A stretch of DNA of 64,000 bases from the NCBI GenBank assembly GCA_905221385.1, contig CAJNCV010000002.1:1-64000 (forward strand), written 5' to 3'. The translations under genes were made by a program, and so were the position numbers. The stretch comes from a bacterium (GTDB taxonomy: Bacteria > Bacillota > Bacilli > Lactobacillales > Streptococcaceae). Shown here piece after piece: positions 36,833 through 45,955 of the stretch. The notes beneath the pieces are model-generated. The model did not search any database. It saw nothing but the letters and a program-made list of their open reading frames with translations, and was not told where the DNA came from. Position 1 is the stretch's first letter. Every line of letters begins with the position of its first letter.

Positions 36833-37465
36833 ATGATTTACGAATTTTGTGCTGAGAATGTGACCTTGCTTGAAAAAGCGATGCAGGCTGGAGCTCGTCG
36901 AATCGAACTTTGTGACAATCTAGCAGTGGGTGGAACAACACCTAGCTATGGAGTGACCAAGGCGGCGGTTGAACTGGCAGCTAACTACGACACCACCATC
37001 ATGACTATGATTCGTCCTCGTGGTGGCGACTTTGTCTATACTGATCTTGAAGTAGCGATCATGCTAGAAGACATTCGTTTGACTGCACAGGCTGGAAGTC
37101 AAGGGGTTGTATTTGGGACATTAACTGCTGATAAAAAGTTAGATAAGCCTAATCTTGAGAAGTTGATTGCCGCATCTAAAGGAATGGAAATTGTCTTTCA
37201 CATGGCCTTTGATGAATTGAGTGATGAAGACCAGTTGGAAGCCATTGACTGGCTCAGCCAAGTTGGTGTTACCCGTATCCTAACTCGTGCTGGTGTGTCT
37301 GGAGACTCGCTAGAAAAACGTTTTGCTCACTATCACAGAATTTTGGAACATGCAGCTGGTAAAATTGAAATCTTACCAGGTGGTGGGATTGACTTGGATA
37401 ACCGTCAAAACTTTATTGACCAGCTGGGCGTGACACAATTGCATGGAACTAAGGTTGTCTTTTAA
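36833..37465 (+). CDS. cutC: CutC family protein
   Basis: 210 residues, with CAAGGAGAATCAA before the ATG and an extended -10 (TGATATAAT) ~30 bases upstream. The sequence follows the CutC TIM barrel: EFCAENVTLLEKAMQAGARRIELCDNLAVGGTTPS at the start, IRPRGGDFVY, GVVFGTLTADKKLD, HMAFDE and ILPGGGI. CutC was named for copper tolerance but its biochemical role is uncertain; a sugar or nucleotide role has been suspected. Length is slightly short but complete. Confidence 0.9.
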   Translation: MIYEFCAENVTLLEKAMQAGARRIELCDNLAVGGTTPSYGVTKAAVELAANYDTTIMTMIRPRGGDFVYTDLEVAIMLEDIRLTAQAGSQGVVFGTLTADKKLDKPNLEKLIAASKGMEIVFHMAFDELSDEDQLEAIDWLSQVGVTRILTRAGVSGDSLEKRFAHYHRILEHAAGKIEILPGGGIDLDNRQNFIDQLGVTQLHGTKVVF

Positions 37466-37477
37466 AAAATAGAAAGG

Positions 37478-37504
37478 AACTGCTAGCTTTTGGTAGCAGT
37501 TTTC
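37478..37504 (+). terminator. Terminator after cutC
   Basis: The stem AACTGCTA/TAGCAGTT encloses GCTTTTGG; the T run is short. The next gene starts five bases after it. Confidence 0.6.
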
Positions 37505-37508
37505 ACTT

Positions 37509-38165
37509 ATGTTTGAAATTTTTAAATCTTACCAGTTTAATCAAGAAAAAGCCCATGCCTATGGTTTTGTAGAAATGGGGGAAGTTTGGACCTATAGTTG
37601 CCAGATTTTGCAGGGTGACTTTTACATGGCAGTCTCTATCACTCCTGATAATGTGAGCTTTCAGGTTTTTGATCAGGAAACGGGTGACCTCTATCCTCAA
37701 GTACACATGGAAAGTATGAGGGGAAGTTTTGTTGCAAGTATCCGTGAGGCTTGTTTGGAGATTCTTTACCAGATTCGGAAGGCTTGCTTTGATGTACAGG
37801 ATTTTATCTGTCCTCAGACTAAGCGTATCATGGATCAGATTCAGGAAAAGTATGGTGATCAGTTGGAGTATCTGTGGGAAAAGTCGCCTGATACAGCTGT
37901 ATTACGCCATGAAGGCAATCAAAAGTGGTACGCTGTTGTGATGAGAATCCCATGGGATAAGCTGGAAAAGGGCAGAGAAGGACTAGTCGAAGCAGTCAAC
38001 ATCAAACACGACCAAGTAGCCGACTTGCTTTCACAAAAGGGCATTTATCCAGCCTTTCATATGAACAAACGCTACTGGCTTAGTCTGGCACTTGATGATA
38101 GTTTGCAAGATGAAGAAGTGATAGAACTCATCGAAAGAAGTTGGAACTTGACTGTGAAAAAATAA
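37509..38165 (+). CDS. MmcQ/YjbR family protein
   Basis: 218 residues. The C-terminal half carries the YjbR fold: LRHEGNQKWYAVVMRIPWDKL, then VEAVNIKHDQVADLL, then IYPAFHMNKRYWLSLALDD. The N-terminal ~95 residues (a beta-rich YQFNQEKAHAYGF... region) are the extra domain seen in the long streptococcal members. The fold resembles CyaY and a DNA-binding role has been suggested. It has no clear ribosome binding site of its own, lying right behind the cutC hairpin. Confidence 0.82.
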   Translation: MFEIFKSYQFNQEKAHAYGFVEMGEVWTYSCQILQGDFYMAVSITPDNVSFQVFDQETGDLYPQVHMESMRGSFVASIREACLEILYQIRKACFDVQDFICPQTKRIMDQIQEKYGDQLEYLWEKSPDTAVLRHEGNQKWYAVVMRIPWDKLEKGREGLVEAVNIKHDQVADLLSQKGIYPAFHMNKRYWLSLALDDSLQDEEVIELIERSWNLTVKK

Positions 38166-38249
38166 AGAAATTCGCTTGAGTTTTCAAATACTTTCAATTA
38201 GCAAAATATTCTTTACTGAAGAAATTTTCAGAAAATAATGGATTTTTTC

Positions 38250-38278
38250 TTGACAAGTGTTTTTAGCTATGCTAAAAT
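38250..38278 (+). promoter_or_regulatory. leu operon promoter
   Basis: TTGACA (38250-38255), 17-base spacer, TAAAAT (38273-38278). It drives the leader peptide, attenuator and leuA. Confidence 0.85.
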
Positions 38279-38314
38279 ACTAAACAAGATATCAAACGAA
38301 GGAGAAAGTCAAAC

Positions 38315-38368
38315 ATGAAAACAGCTAAGTTTAATCAATTTGCTTTGTTGTTGAGGTACTCGGGCTAG
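38315..38368 (+). CDS. Leucine operon leader peptide
   Basis: 17 residues (MKTAKFNQFALLLRYSG) with an excellent ribosome binding site, GAAGGAGAAAGTC. Three consecutive Leu codons (TTG TTG TTG) sit at residues 11-13, just before the first RNA stem. When charged tRNA-Leu is scarce, a ribosome stalling there would free the downstream antiterminator. This is the classical attenuation layout; the peptide itself needs no function. Identified by its position between the promoter and the terminator at 38414. Confidence 0.8.
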   Translation: MKTAKFNQFALLLRYSG

Positions 38369-38395
38369 TGCAAAAGCATTAGTCCTGTTTGGCTT

Positions 38396-38451
38396 ACCAA
38401 GCGGGAGTAAATCAACATCTCGCTTGGGCTTCTGAGCGAGATGTTTTTTTA
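38396..38451 (+). terminator. leu operon attenuator (terminator and competing antiterminator)
   Basis: The terminator is a perfect 11-bp stem AACATCTCGCT/AGCGAGATGTT (38414-38424 with 38435-38445) followed by T residues. An upstream segment CCAAGC..GGAG (from ~38396) can pair with CTCGCTTGG inside the terminator's left arm, so the two folds exclude each other. A further upstream stem, GGGCTAGTGC with GCATTAGTCC, overlaps the leader stop codon. Confidence 0.8.
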
Positions 38452-38479
38452 AAACCACATTTGGAAAAGGGGAAATCTT

Positions 38480-40042
38480 ATGCGTAAAGTTGAATTTTTT
38501 GATACAAGCCTTCGTGATGGGGAACAAACACCTGGTGTTAACTTCTCAATAAAGGAAAAAGTTTCCATTGCAAGGCAGCTGGAGAAATGGGGAATTTCTG
38601 TAATTGAAGCTGGTTTTCCGGCTGCTAGTCCAGATTCATTTATAGCTGTTCAAGAAATTGCTAAAGCCATGAAAAAAACAGCAGTGACAGGATTAGCTCG
38701 TTCTGTAAAATCTGATATTGATACTTGTTATGAGGCTCTTAAGAATGCCAAGTATCCACAGATTCATGTCTTTATCGCTACCAGTCCGATTCACCGCAAG
38801 TATAAGCTCAATAAGAGCAAGGAAGAGATTTTAGAAGCTATCAAGGAACATGTTTCTTATGCACGTTCTAAGTTTGAAATCGTCGAATTCTCTCCTGAAG
38901 ATGCGACTAGAACAGAGTTGGATTTCCTCTTGCAAGTCGTTCAAACAGCTGTCGATGCAGGTGCATCTTATATCAATATCCCTGACACAGTTGGCTTTAC
39001 AACTCCAGAAGAGTTTGCACGTATCTTTGATTACTTGACTGAAAATATTAAATCAGATCATAAAGTTGTCTTTGGTGTCCACTGTCACGATGATCTCGGT
39101 ATGGCAACTGCAAATACTTTGACAGCAATTAAACATGGTGCTGGACGTGTCCAGGGAACTATTAATGGTATCGGTGAACGCGCAGGTAATGTTGCTCTTG
39201 AAGAAGTAGCTGTTGCTTTAAAGATTCGTGAGGATTTCTTCCAAGCCACTAGTGATATTGTTTTGGATGAAACAATGAATACGTCTGAAATGGTTTCTCG
39301 CTTCTCTGGTATTCCGGTTCCTAAAAACAAGGCTGTCGTTGGTGGCAATGCCTTCTCTCATGAATCTGGTATTCACCAAGATGGAGTCCTTAAAAATCCT
39401 CTCACTTATGAGATCATCACACCTGAATTGGTCGGTGTTAAGAGTAATAGCCTTCCACTTGGTAAATTGTCTGGTCGCCATGCCTTTGTTGAGAAACTAA
39501 GAGAATTGGCTCTAGACTTTACAGAAGAGGATATCAAACCACTCTTCGCTAAGTTCAAGGCACTAGCGGACAAGAAACAAGAAATCACAGATGCAGATAT
39601 TCGAGCTCTGGTAGCTGGAACCATGGTTGAAAATCCAGAAGGCTTCCACTTTGATGATTTGCAACTTCAAACCCATGCAGACAATGAAATTGAAGCGCTT
39701 GTTAGTCTGGCTAATATGGATGGTGAAAAAGTCGAATTTAATGCGACAGGGCAAGGCTCTGTTGAAGCGATCTTTAACGCTATCGATAAGTTCTTTAACC
39801 AATCTGTCCGCTTGGTGTCCTATACCATCGATGCGGTAACAGATGGAATTGATGCCCAGGCTCGGGTTTTGGTCACTGTTGAAAACAGAGATACCGAAAC
39901 CATCTTTAATGCAGCAGGACTCGATTTTGATGTACTGAAAGCTTCGGCTATTGCCTATATCAATGCCAATACCTTTGTTCAAAAAGAGAATGCTGGTGAG
40001 ATGGGGCGTAGCGTTTCCTACCGAGATGTGCCTAGTGTGTAA
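38480..40042 (+). CDS. leuA: 2-isopropylmalate synthase
   Basis: 520 residues, with GGAAAAGGGGAAATCTT before the ATG. It condenses acetyl-CoA with 2-oxoisovalerate, the first committed step of leucine synthesis. The HMGL-like TIM barrel opens with FDTSLRDGEQTPGVNFS and includes the metal-binding VHCHDDLGMATAN and the GTINGIGERAGN block. The C-terminal ~130 residues are the LeuA regulatory domain for leucine feedback. First gene of leuA-leuB-DUF1294-leuC-leuD, controlled by the attenuator upstream. Confidence 0.97.
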   Translation: MRKVEFFDTSLRDGEQTPGVNFSIKEKVSIARQLEKWGISVIEAGFPAASPDSFIAVQEIAKAMKKTAVTGLARSVKSDIDTCYEALKNAKYPQIHVFIATSPIHRKYKLNKSKEEILEAIKEHVSYARSKFEIVEFSPEDATRTELDFLLQVVQTAVDAGASYINIPDTVGFTTPEEFARIFDYLTENIKSDHKVVFGVHCHDDLGMATANTLTAIKHGAGRVQGTINGIGERAGNVALEEVAVALKIREDFFQATSDIVLDETMNTSEMVSRFSGIPVPKNKAVVGGNAFSHESGIHQDGVLKNPLTYEIITPELVGVKSNSLPLGKLSGRHAFVEKLRELALDFTEEDIKPLFAKFKALADKKQEITDADIRALVAGTMVENPEGFHFDDLQLQTHADNEIEALVSLANMDGEKVEFNATGQGSVEAIFNAIDKFFNQSVRLVSYTIDAVTDGIDAQARVLVTVENRDTETIFNAAGLDFDVLKASAIAYINANTFVQKENAGEMGRSVSYRDVPSV

Positions 40043-40053
40043 AGGAGAAGGCT

Positions 40054-41091
40054 ATGACAAAGAAAATAGTAGCACTAGCAGGGGATGGAATCGGTCCAGA
40101 AATCATGGAAGCTGGTTTAGCAGTTCTAGAAGCTCTAGCTTCAAAAACAGGTTTTAACTATGTGATAGACAGGCGCCCCTTTGGAGGTGCAGGTATTGAT
40201 GCTGCGGGGCATCCCTTACCTGATGAAACCCTCAAGGCATGTAGAGAAGCAGATGCGATTCTCCTTGCGGCTATCGGTAGTCCTCAGTATGATGGAGCAT
40301 CGGTTCGGCCTGAACAAGGCTTGCTGGCTCTTCGGAAGGAACTCAATCTCTATGCCAATATTCGCCCTGTTAAGATTTTTGATAGTCTCAAGCATTTGTC
40401 ACCTCTCAAACCGGAACGAATTGCTGGTGTAGACTTTGTCGTGGTGCGTGAGTTGACAGGTGGAATTTACTTTGGGGATCATATCCTTGAAGGGCGCAAA
40501 GCGCGTGATATCAACGACTACAGCTATGAGGAAGTAGAGCGGATCATTCGCAAGGCATTTGAAATTGCAAAAAATCGGAGAAAAATCCTCACCAGTATCG
40601 ATAAGCAAAATGTTCTAGCGACTTCAAAACTCTGGCGGAGAGTAGCTGAGGAAGTCGCGCAAGATTTCCCAGATGTGACCTTGGAACACCAGTTAGTGGA
40701 CTCAGCTGCTATGCTTATGATTACCAATCCTGCTAAGTTTGATGTCATCGTGACAGAGAATCTTTTCGGAGATATCTTATCTGATGAATCAAGCGTTCTA
40801 TCAGGTACTCTTGGTGTTATGCCATCAGCCAGTCATTCTGAAAAAGGTCCAAGTCTTTATGAACCTATTCATGGTTCGGCACCTGATATTGCAGGTCAAG
40901 GAATTGCCAATCCTATCTCTATGATTTTGTCAGTTGCCATGATGCTGAGAGACAGCTTTGGACGTTATGAGGATGCGGAGCGTATCGAGCGTGCTGTTGA
41001 AGCTAGTTTAGCGGCTGGCATTTTAACAAGAGATATAGGAGGACAGGCTTCAACCAAGGAAATGACAGAAGCCATCATTGAAAGATTATGA
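40054..41091 (+). CDS. leuB: 3-isopropylmalate dehydrogenase
   Basis: 345 residues, with AAAGGAGAAGGCT before the ATG. It oxidatively decarboxylates 3-isopropylmalate with NAD to 2-oxoisocaproate. LAGDGIGPEIM is near the start, RPEQGLLALRKELNLYANIRPVK at ~90-112, VVRELTGGIYFGD at ~130-142, and VTENLFGDILSDESSVLSG at ~232-250 with the metal-binding Asp residues. The end overlaps the DUF1294 gene by four bases (ATGA). Confidence 0.97.
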   Translation: MTKKIVALAGDGIGPEIMEAGLAVLEALASKTGFNYVIDRRPFGGAGIDAAGHPLPDETLKACREADAILLAAIGSPQYDGASVRPEQGLLALRKELNLYANIRPVKIFDSLKHLSPLKPERIAGVDFVVVRELTGGIYFGDHILEGRKARDINDYSYEEVERIIRKAFEIAKNRRKILTSIDKQNVLATSKLWRRVAEEVAQDFPDVTLEHQLVDSAAMLMITNPAKFDVIVTENLFGDILSDESSVLSGTLGVMPSASHSEKGPSLYEPIHGSAPDIAGQGIANPISMILSVAMMLRDSFGRYEDAERIERAVEASLAAGILTRDIGGQASTKEMTEAIIERL

Positions 41092-41357
41092 AGATAAATG
41101 AAGGAATCACGCTTGCCCTCTTGATTTGGAATTTGCTGATTTTCTTGATTTATGGCATTGACAAATCCAAGGCAAGAAGAGGTGCTTGGCGCGTCCCAGA
41201 GAAAACCTTACTCATTTTAGCCCTTACTTGTGGTGGTTTTGGTGCCTGGTTGGCAGGAATCACCTTTCATCACAAGACTAGAAAATGGTATTTTAAAACA
41301 GTTTGGTTTCTCGGGATGGTGACCACACTAGTAGCCTTATATTTTATTTGGAGGTAA
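41088..41357 (+). CDS. DUF1294 family membrane protein
   Basis: 89 residues, overlapping leuB by ATGA and ending three bases before leuC. Three hydrophobic helices enclose the DUF1294 motif YGIDKSKARRGAWRVPEKTLLILALTCGGFGAWLAG and the HHKTRKWYF block. Function unknown. Its position inside the leu operon is conserved in streptococci, but nothing in the sequence ties it to leucine synthesis. Confidence 0.88.
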   Translation: MKINEGITLALLIWNLLIFLIYGIDKSKARRGAWRVPEKTLLILALTCGGFGAWLAGITFHHKTRKWYFKTVWFLGMVTTLVALYFIWR

Positions 41358-41360
41358 TGG

Positions 41361-42743
41361 ATGGCAGGAAAATCGATTTTTGATAAATTATGGGACCGCC
41401 ATGTTATCACAGGAGAAGAAGGGCAACCCCAACTCATGTATGTGGATCAGCACTATATTCATGAAGTGACCAGTCCCCAAGCTTTTCAAGGATTACGAGA
41501 TGCTGGGCGCAGATTGAGACGGCCAGACTTGACATTTGGAACCTTTGACCACAATGTACCAACGGTCAATATATACGATATTCGAGATGTGATTTCTAAG
41601 GCCCAAATCGATAAGCTAGCTGAAAATGTTGAGGAATTTGGGATTGAACATGCTGCCCACGGTTCTGAAAAGCAGGGGATTGTTCACATGGTAGGTCCAG
41701 AGACAGGACGGACGCAACCGGGGAAATTCATCGTCTGTGGAGATAGCCATACAGCTACTCACGGAGCTTTCGGAGCTATCGCCTTTGGGATTGGGACCAG
41801 TGAAGTCGAGCATGTCTTTGCTACCCAGACCCTCTGGCAGGTCAAACCCAAGAAAATGTTAGTAGAATTCACTGGTGTTCCTCAAAAAGGAGTTTATTCT
41901 AAGGATTACATTTTAGCCTTAATTGCCAAGTACGGCGTTGCCTGTGGTGTTGGCTATGTGGTGGAATATCGTGGACAAGCAATTGATGCACTGACCATGG
42001 AAGAGAGGATGACCATCTGCAATATGTCCATCGAGTTTGGCTCCAAGATGGGAATTATGAATCCAGATCAGACTACCTATGACTATCTCAAGGGACGGGA
42101 ATGCGTTCCCGAAGCTTTCGAGGAGGCAGTTGCCGACTGGAAGACGCTTGTCAGCGACGATGATGCTGTTTATGATAAGGTTATCCAGATGGATGTCTCC
42201 AATCTGGCTCCTATGGTGACCTGGGGAACAAATCCTGCCATGGGGGTTGACTTTGACAGTAGCTTCCCAGAAATTAAGGATATGAACGATGAACGTGCTT
42301 ATCATTACATGAACTTGGAGCCTGGTCAAAAGCCAGAGGATATTGAACTAGGATATATCTTTATCGGGTCTTGTACCAATGCTCGTCTCAGCGATTTACA
42401 ACTGGCCGCGCGATTTGTCAAAGGGAAGAAGATTGCTCCCAATCTAACAGCAATCGTAGTACCAGGTTCTCGTCCTGTCAAACGAGCTGCGGAGAGGTTG
42501 GGCTTGGATAAGGTTTTCCTAGATGCTGGCTTTGAGTGGCGAGACCCAGGTTGCTCTATGTGCCTAGGGATGAATCCTGACAAGGTCCCTGATGGTGTCC
42601 ACTGTGCCTCAACCAGTAACCGCAACTTTGAAGACAGACAAGGATTTGGTGCTAAAACCCATCTCTGCAGTCCAGCCATGGCAGCGGCGGCAGCTATCGC
42701 AGGGCGTTTCGTAGATGTTCGACAGATGCCAGAAGCCCAGTAA
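41361..42743 (+). CDS. leuC: 3-isopropylmalate dehydratase large subunit
   Basis: 460 residues, with TTGGAGGTA just upstream. With LeuD it isomerises 2- to 3-isopropylmalate using a [4Fe-4S] cluster. The cluster ligands are visible as [11 protein letters not shown] (~residue 335) and [13 protein letters not shown] (~393-405); [27 protein letters not shown] at ~122-150 is the aconitase-fold block. Oxygen sensitivity of the cluster is a known family trait. Confidence 0.97.
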   Translation: MAGKSIFDKLWDRHVITGEEGQPQLMYVDQHYIHEVTSPQAFQGLRDAGRRLRRPDLTFGTFDHNVPTVNIYDIRDVISKAQIDKLAENVEEFGIEHAAHGSEKQGIVHMVGPETGRTQPGKFIVCGDSHTATHGAFGAIAFGIGTSEVEHVFATQTLWQVKPKKMLVEFTGVPQKGVYSKDYILALIAKYGVACGVGYVVEYRGQAIDALTMEERMTICNMSIEFGSKMGIMNPDQTTYDYLKGRECVPEAFEEAVADWKTLVSDDDAVYDKVIQMDVSNLAPMVTWGTNPAMGVDFDSSFPEIKDMNDERAYHYMNLEPGQKPEDIELGYIFIGSCTNARLSDLQLAARFVKGKKIAPNLTAIVVPGSRPVKRAAERLGLDKVFLDAGFEWRDPGCSMCLGMNPDKVPDGVHCASTSNRNFEDRQGFGAKTHLCSPAMAAAAAIAGRFVDVRQMPEAQ

Positions 42744-42752
42744 GGAGAGGAT

Positions 42753-43346
42753 ATGGAGAAATTTACAGTTTATACGGGAACGACCGTTCCTCTCATGAAT
42801 GATAACATTGACACCGACCAAATCCTACCCAAGCAGTTTCTCAAGTTAATTGATAAAAAAGGCTTTGGTAAGTACCTCATGTATGCTTGGCGTTATCTGG
42901 ACGATAACTACACTGAGGATCCAGACTTTGTCTTTAACCGACCTGAATATCGTAAAGCCAGTATTCTCATCTCGGGGGATAACTTTGGTGCGGGGTCTTC
43001 GAGGGAACACGCAGCTTGGGCTCTAGCTGACTATGGTTTTAAGGTCGTGATTGCAGGATCTTTCGGGGACATTCATTACAATAATGAACTCAATAATGGC
43101 ATGTTGCCAATTGTTCAGCCTAGGGAGGTTAGAGAGAAACTAGCCCAGCTAAAACCAAGTGACCAGGTAACTGTGGACTTGGAACAACAAAAAATCATCT
43201 CACCAGTTGGAGAATTCACTTTTGAAATTGATAGCGAATGGAAACACAAGCTCTTAAATGGTTTGGATGATATCGGAATTACTTTGCAGTATGAAGACTT
43301 GATTGCTGCCTATGAAAAACAACGACCAGCCTACTGGCAAGAATAG
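42753..43346 (+). CDS. leuD: 3-isopropylmalate dehydratase small subunit
   Basis: 197 residues, with AAGGAGAGGAT before the ATG, nine bases after leuC. The swivelling aconitase domain has [16 protein letters not shown] near the start and the substrate-binding [19 protein letters not shown] at ~70-90. It forms the active dehydratase with LeuC. Length is normal. Last gene of the leucine run; ilv and leucine transaminase genes are not in the window. Confidence 0.96.
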   Translation: MEKFTVYTGTTVPLMNDNIDTDQILPKQFLKLIDKKGFGKYLMYAWRYLDDNYTEDPDFVFNRPEYRKASILISGDNFGAGSSREHAAWALADYGFKVVIAGSFGDIHYNNELNNGMLPIVQPREVREKLAQLKPSDQVTVDLEQQKIISPVGEFTFEIDSEWKHKLLNGLDDIGITLQYEDLIAAYEKQRPAYWQE

Positions 43347-43371
43347 AAAAAATAGAAAAGGAAATAGAACT

Positions 43372-44151
43372 ATGACAAAACACATTCAATGGAACGGGAC
43401 ACTTTCACAAGAAGGCTATGAAATCTTAAAAGGTGAGGGCGGATGTATCGTTTGTCCTACTAAAGTTGGTTACATTATCATGACTAGCGATAAAGCAGGA
43501 CTTGAGCGTAAGTTCGCAGCTAAAGAGCGTAACCGTAACAAACCAGGTGTTGTACTTTGTGGTAGCATGGACGAGCTTCGCTCTTTAGCACAACTCAACC
43601 CAGAAATTGAAGCCTTCTACCAAAAACATTGGGATGAAGACATTCTCCTCGGTTGTATCCTTCCTTGGAAACCAGAAGCTTTTGAAAAACTCAAAGCATA
43701 CGGTGATGGCCGTGAAGAACTCATGACTGACGTTCGTGGTACTAGCTGTTTTGTCATCAAGTTTGGTAAAGCTGGTGAACAGTTGGCTGCCAAACTTTGG
43801 GAAGAAGGTAAAATGGTTTATGCCTCATCAGCTAACCCATCTGGAAAAGGAAACCGTGGTAAAGTAGAAGGAATCGGAGAACGGATCGAAGGAGCAGTGG
43901 ACCTTGTCATCGAAGCAGACGACTACGTGGCATCTATCCAACCAGACAAAACGATTGAAACGCGCTACGAGCAAGGTGTGATGGTCTCTATGGTCGATAA
44001 AGATGGCAAACTCATTCCAGAACAAGGAGGAGCCCGTTCAACTTCACCAGCACCAGTTGTTATCCGCAAAGGGCTTGACATTGATAAAATCATGATGCAC
44101 TTGTCAGATACCTTTAACTCATGGGACTACCGTCAAGGTGAGTATTATTAA
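43372..44151 (+). CDS. Sua5/YciO/YrdC family protein
   Basis: 259 residues from the ATG at 43372, which follows AAAAGGAAATAGAACT; the frame continues left into leuD but without a better start. The YrdC fold is seen in GGCIVCPTKVGYIIM, KERNRNKPGVVLCG and YASSANPSGKGNRG. Sua5/YrdC proteins make threonylcarbamoyl-AMP for the t6A37 modification of tRNA. This one is divergent from the canonical enzyme, so it may be a paralogue with another role. Codon use is that of a highly expressed gene. Confidence 0.75.
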   Translation: MTKHIQWNGTLSQEGYEILKGEGGCIVCPTKVGYIIMTSDKAGLERKFAAKERNRNKPGVVLCGSMDELRSLAQLNPEIEAFYQKHWDEDILLGCILPWKPEAFEKLKAYGDGREELMTDVRGTSCFVIKFGKAGEQLAAKLWEEGKMVYASSANPSGKGNRGKVEGIGERIEGAVDLVIEADDYVASIQPDKTIETRYEQGVMVSMVDKDGKLIPEQGGARSTSPAPVVIRKGLDIDKIMMHLSDTFNSWDYRQGEYY

Positions 44152-44161
44152 GATAAAAAAG

Positions 44162-44209
44162 AAGTCTAGTGTTATGAGGGAATAAAGCTCTCTACATTGG
44201 GCTTTTTGT
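44162..44209 (+). terminator. Terminator after the Sua5-family gene
   Basis: AAGTCTAGTGT pairs with ACATTGGGCTT (several G-T pairs) around an inner GAG/CTC hairpin, followed by TTTTTG. Confidence 0.65.
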
Positions 44210-44287
44210 TTAATTCCTTGTTTTGTTTCTTTAATAGTGTTATTATATAAAAAGGTATTATATGTTAATGTGAAAATGGAGGAATTT

Positions 44288-45955
44288 ATGTCGAATATAA
44301 GAGTCTGGAAAATTTCAGTTGGCGGAACTACTAACATAAAATTGCATAAGAAATCTTTTAAGGATAATGTTCTATATATCGGATTTGATAATATAGAAGA
44401 AAAAAATTATCCTTATAATGGGGAAGAAAGACCTAGAAAACAAGAGAATCAAGTAGCACTCCTCCAACATGGTGTCAGTATAGGAGATTTAGTAGTAGTT
44501 CCTAGGAAGAATCTACGGGCTTCTTTTTTGGCTAAAATAATTGGTCCTTATCAATATGTTCAAGATAGTGAGTTTGAAGGATTTCCAAGACGATTTGAAA
44601 TCATACCGATTAGTAAATTTGGTGATTTCCAGTTAAATTCTCTTGGAACTAAGAAATGGGACTATACAACAGTATCTGCATTACCATATTCAAGTCTTGA
44701 TGAGTTATATGTGGATTTTAATATTGAAAAAGATGAAATTTCAGATGTTCAAAACGAGGAAAACGCATCAGAAAATATCAACGAGTATAAGAATATTTTA
44801 CTTTCATCCAAAAACCTCATTCTCCGCGGTGCACCTGGTACAGGAAAAACACACCTTGCTATTGATATTGCAAACGAATTAACAGATGGAAACGAAGATC
44901 AAATCGGCTTTGTACAGTTTCATCCATCCTATGACTATACAGATTTTGTAGAGGGGTTGAGACCGGTATCAAATGGCGATGGAGTTATTGAGTTTAAGCT
45001 AGAGGACGGTATTTTTAAGAAGTTCTGTCAGAAGGCTAAAGAAGCTCAGAAAACTGGAGGACAAGATAATTTTGATGAAGCTTGGGATCTTTATCTTGAG
45101 TATGTTAATAGTAGAGATGAAAAAGAATATTTGACAGAATTTTCCTATCTAACAGTAAATAGTCGAAATAATTTTAATATCAATTATGAAACTAAAGCCA
45201 AAGGAACTGTCTTGACAAAATCTTATGTTTATGAACTCTATAAAGACGAAAATTATCTGAAAAAACCCTTTTATCGTAACCAAGGAAAAAAAGTCCTTGA
45301 AACTTTAAAGAAAAGATTTGGTCTGAAAGATTATGTCTCTCCAACAAAGATCAACACAGACAAGAACTTCGTCTTCATCATCGATGAAATCAACCGTGGT
45401 GAGATTTCTAAGATTTTTGGTGAACTATTTTTCTCTATTGATCCTGGATATCGTGGTGAAAAGGGAAGTGTTTCTACCCAATATGCCAATCTACACGAAA
45501 CTGATGACAAGTTTTATATTCCTGAGAATGTTTACATCATCGGAACAATGAATGATATTGATCGCTCAGTGGATACATTTGATTTTGCTATGCGTCGTCG
45601 TTTCCGTTTTGTTGAAGTTACTGCTGAAAGCCAACTATACATCCTTGATGAAAAACTAGGTGAGCATGCTGAAGAAGCTAAAACTCGACTAAGGAACTTG
45701 AATGTTGCTATCGAAAATGTTCAGGAGCTAAACAGTCATTATCATATCGGACCAAGTTATTTCCGTAATTTAAAAGAATTGGATTATGATTATGAATTAC
45801 TCTGGTCTGATTATCTCAAACCACTTTTGGAAGATTACTTACGTGGTTCTTATGAAGAGACTGAAACTCTGGATATATTGAAAAAAGCATTTGATCTGAC
45901 AAATAACGAGCAAACAGATCAGCAAGATACTGGTGATAATGATGCGGATAACTGA
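44288..45955 (+). CDS. mcrB: McrB-like AAA+ GTPase of a McrBC-type restriction system
   Basis: 555 residues from the ATG at 44288 with AAATGGAGGAATTT before it. The N-terminal ~170 residues are a DNA-recognition domain unlike E. coli McrB (VWKISVGGTTNIK..., GVSIGDLVVVPRK), probably EVE/PUA-like. The AAA+ domain follows: Walker A RGAPGTGKTH (~180-189), FHPSYDYTDFVEGL, Walker B FIIDEINRGEISKIFGELF, then the GTPase-specific TMNDIDRSVD and MRRRF. McrBC cuts DNA with modified cytosines, McrB moving on DNA with GTP. mcrC overlaps its 3' end. The AT-rich DNA and the isolated pair suggest a mobile defence module. Confidence 0.88.
   Translation: MSNIRVWKISVGGTTNIKLHKKSFKDNVLYIGFDNIEEKNYPYNGEERPRKQENQVALLQHGVSIGDLVVVPRKNLRASFLAKIIGPYQYVQDSEFEGFPRRFEIIPISKFGDFQLNSLGTKKWDYTTVSALPYSSLDELYVDFNIEKDEISDVQNEENASENINEYKNILLSSKNLILRGAPGTGKTHLAIDIANELTDGNEDQIGFVQFHPSYDYTDFVEGLRPVSNGDGVIEFKLEDGIFKKFCQKAKEAQKTGGQDNFDEAWDLYLEYVNSRDEKEYLTEFSYLTVNSRNNFNINYETKAKGTVLTKSYVYELYKDENYLKKPFYRNQGKKVLETLKKRFGLKDYVSPTKINTDKNFVFIIDEINRGEISKIFGELFFSIDPGYRGEKGSVSTQYANLHETDDKFYIPENVYIIGTMNDIDRSVDTFDFAMRRRFRFVEVTAESQLYILDEKLGEHAEEAKTRLRNLNVAIENVQELNSHYHIGPSYFRNLKELDYDYELLWSDYLKPLLEDYLRGSYEETETLDILKKAFDLTNNEQTDQQDTGDNDADN

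Noticed and set aside
38281..38480. T-box riboswitch upstream of leuA
   Set aside because: No T-box sequence (the TGGN-type bulge and conserved AGGGTGG element) is present; a leader peptide with Leu codons explains the layout better.
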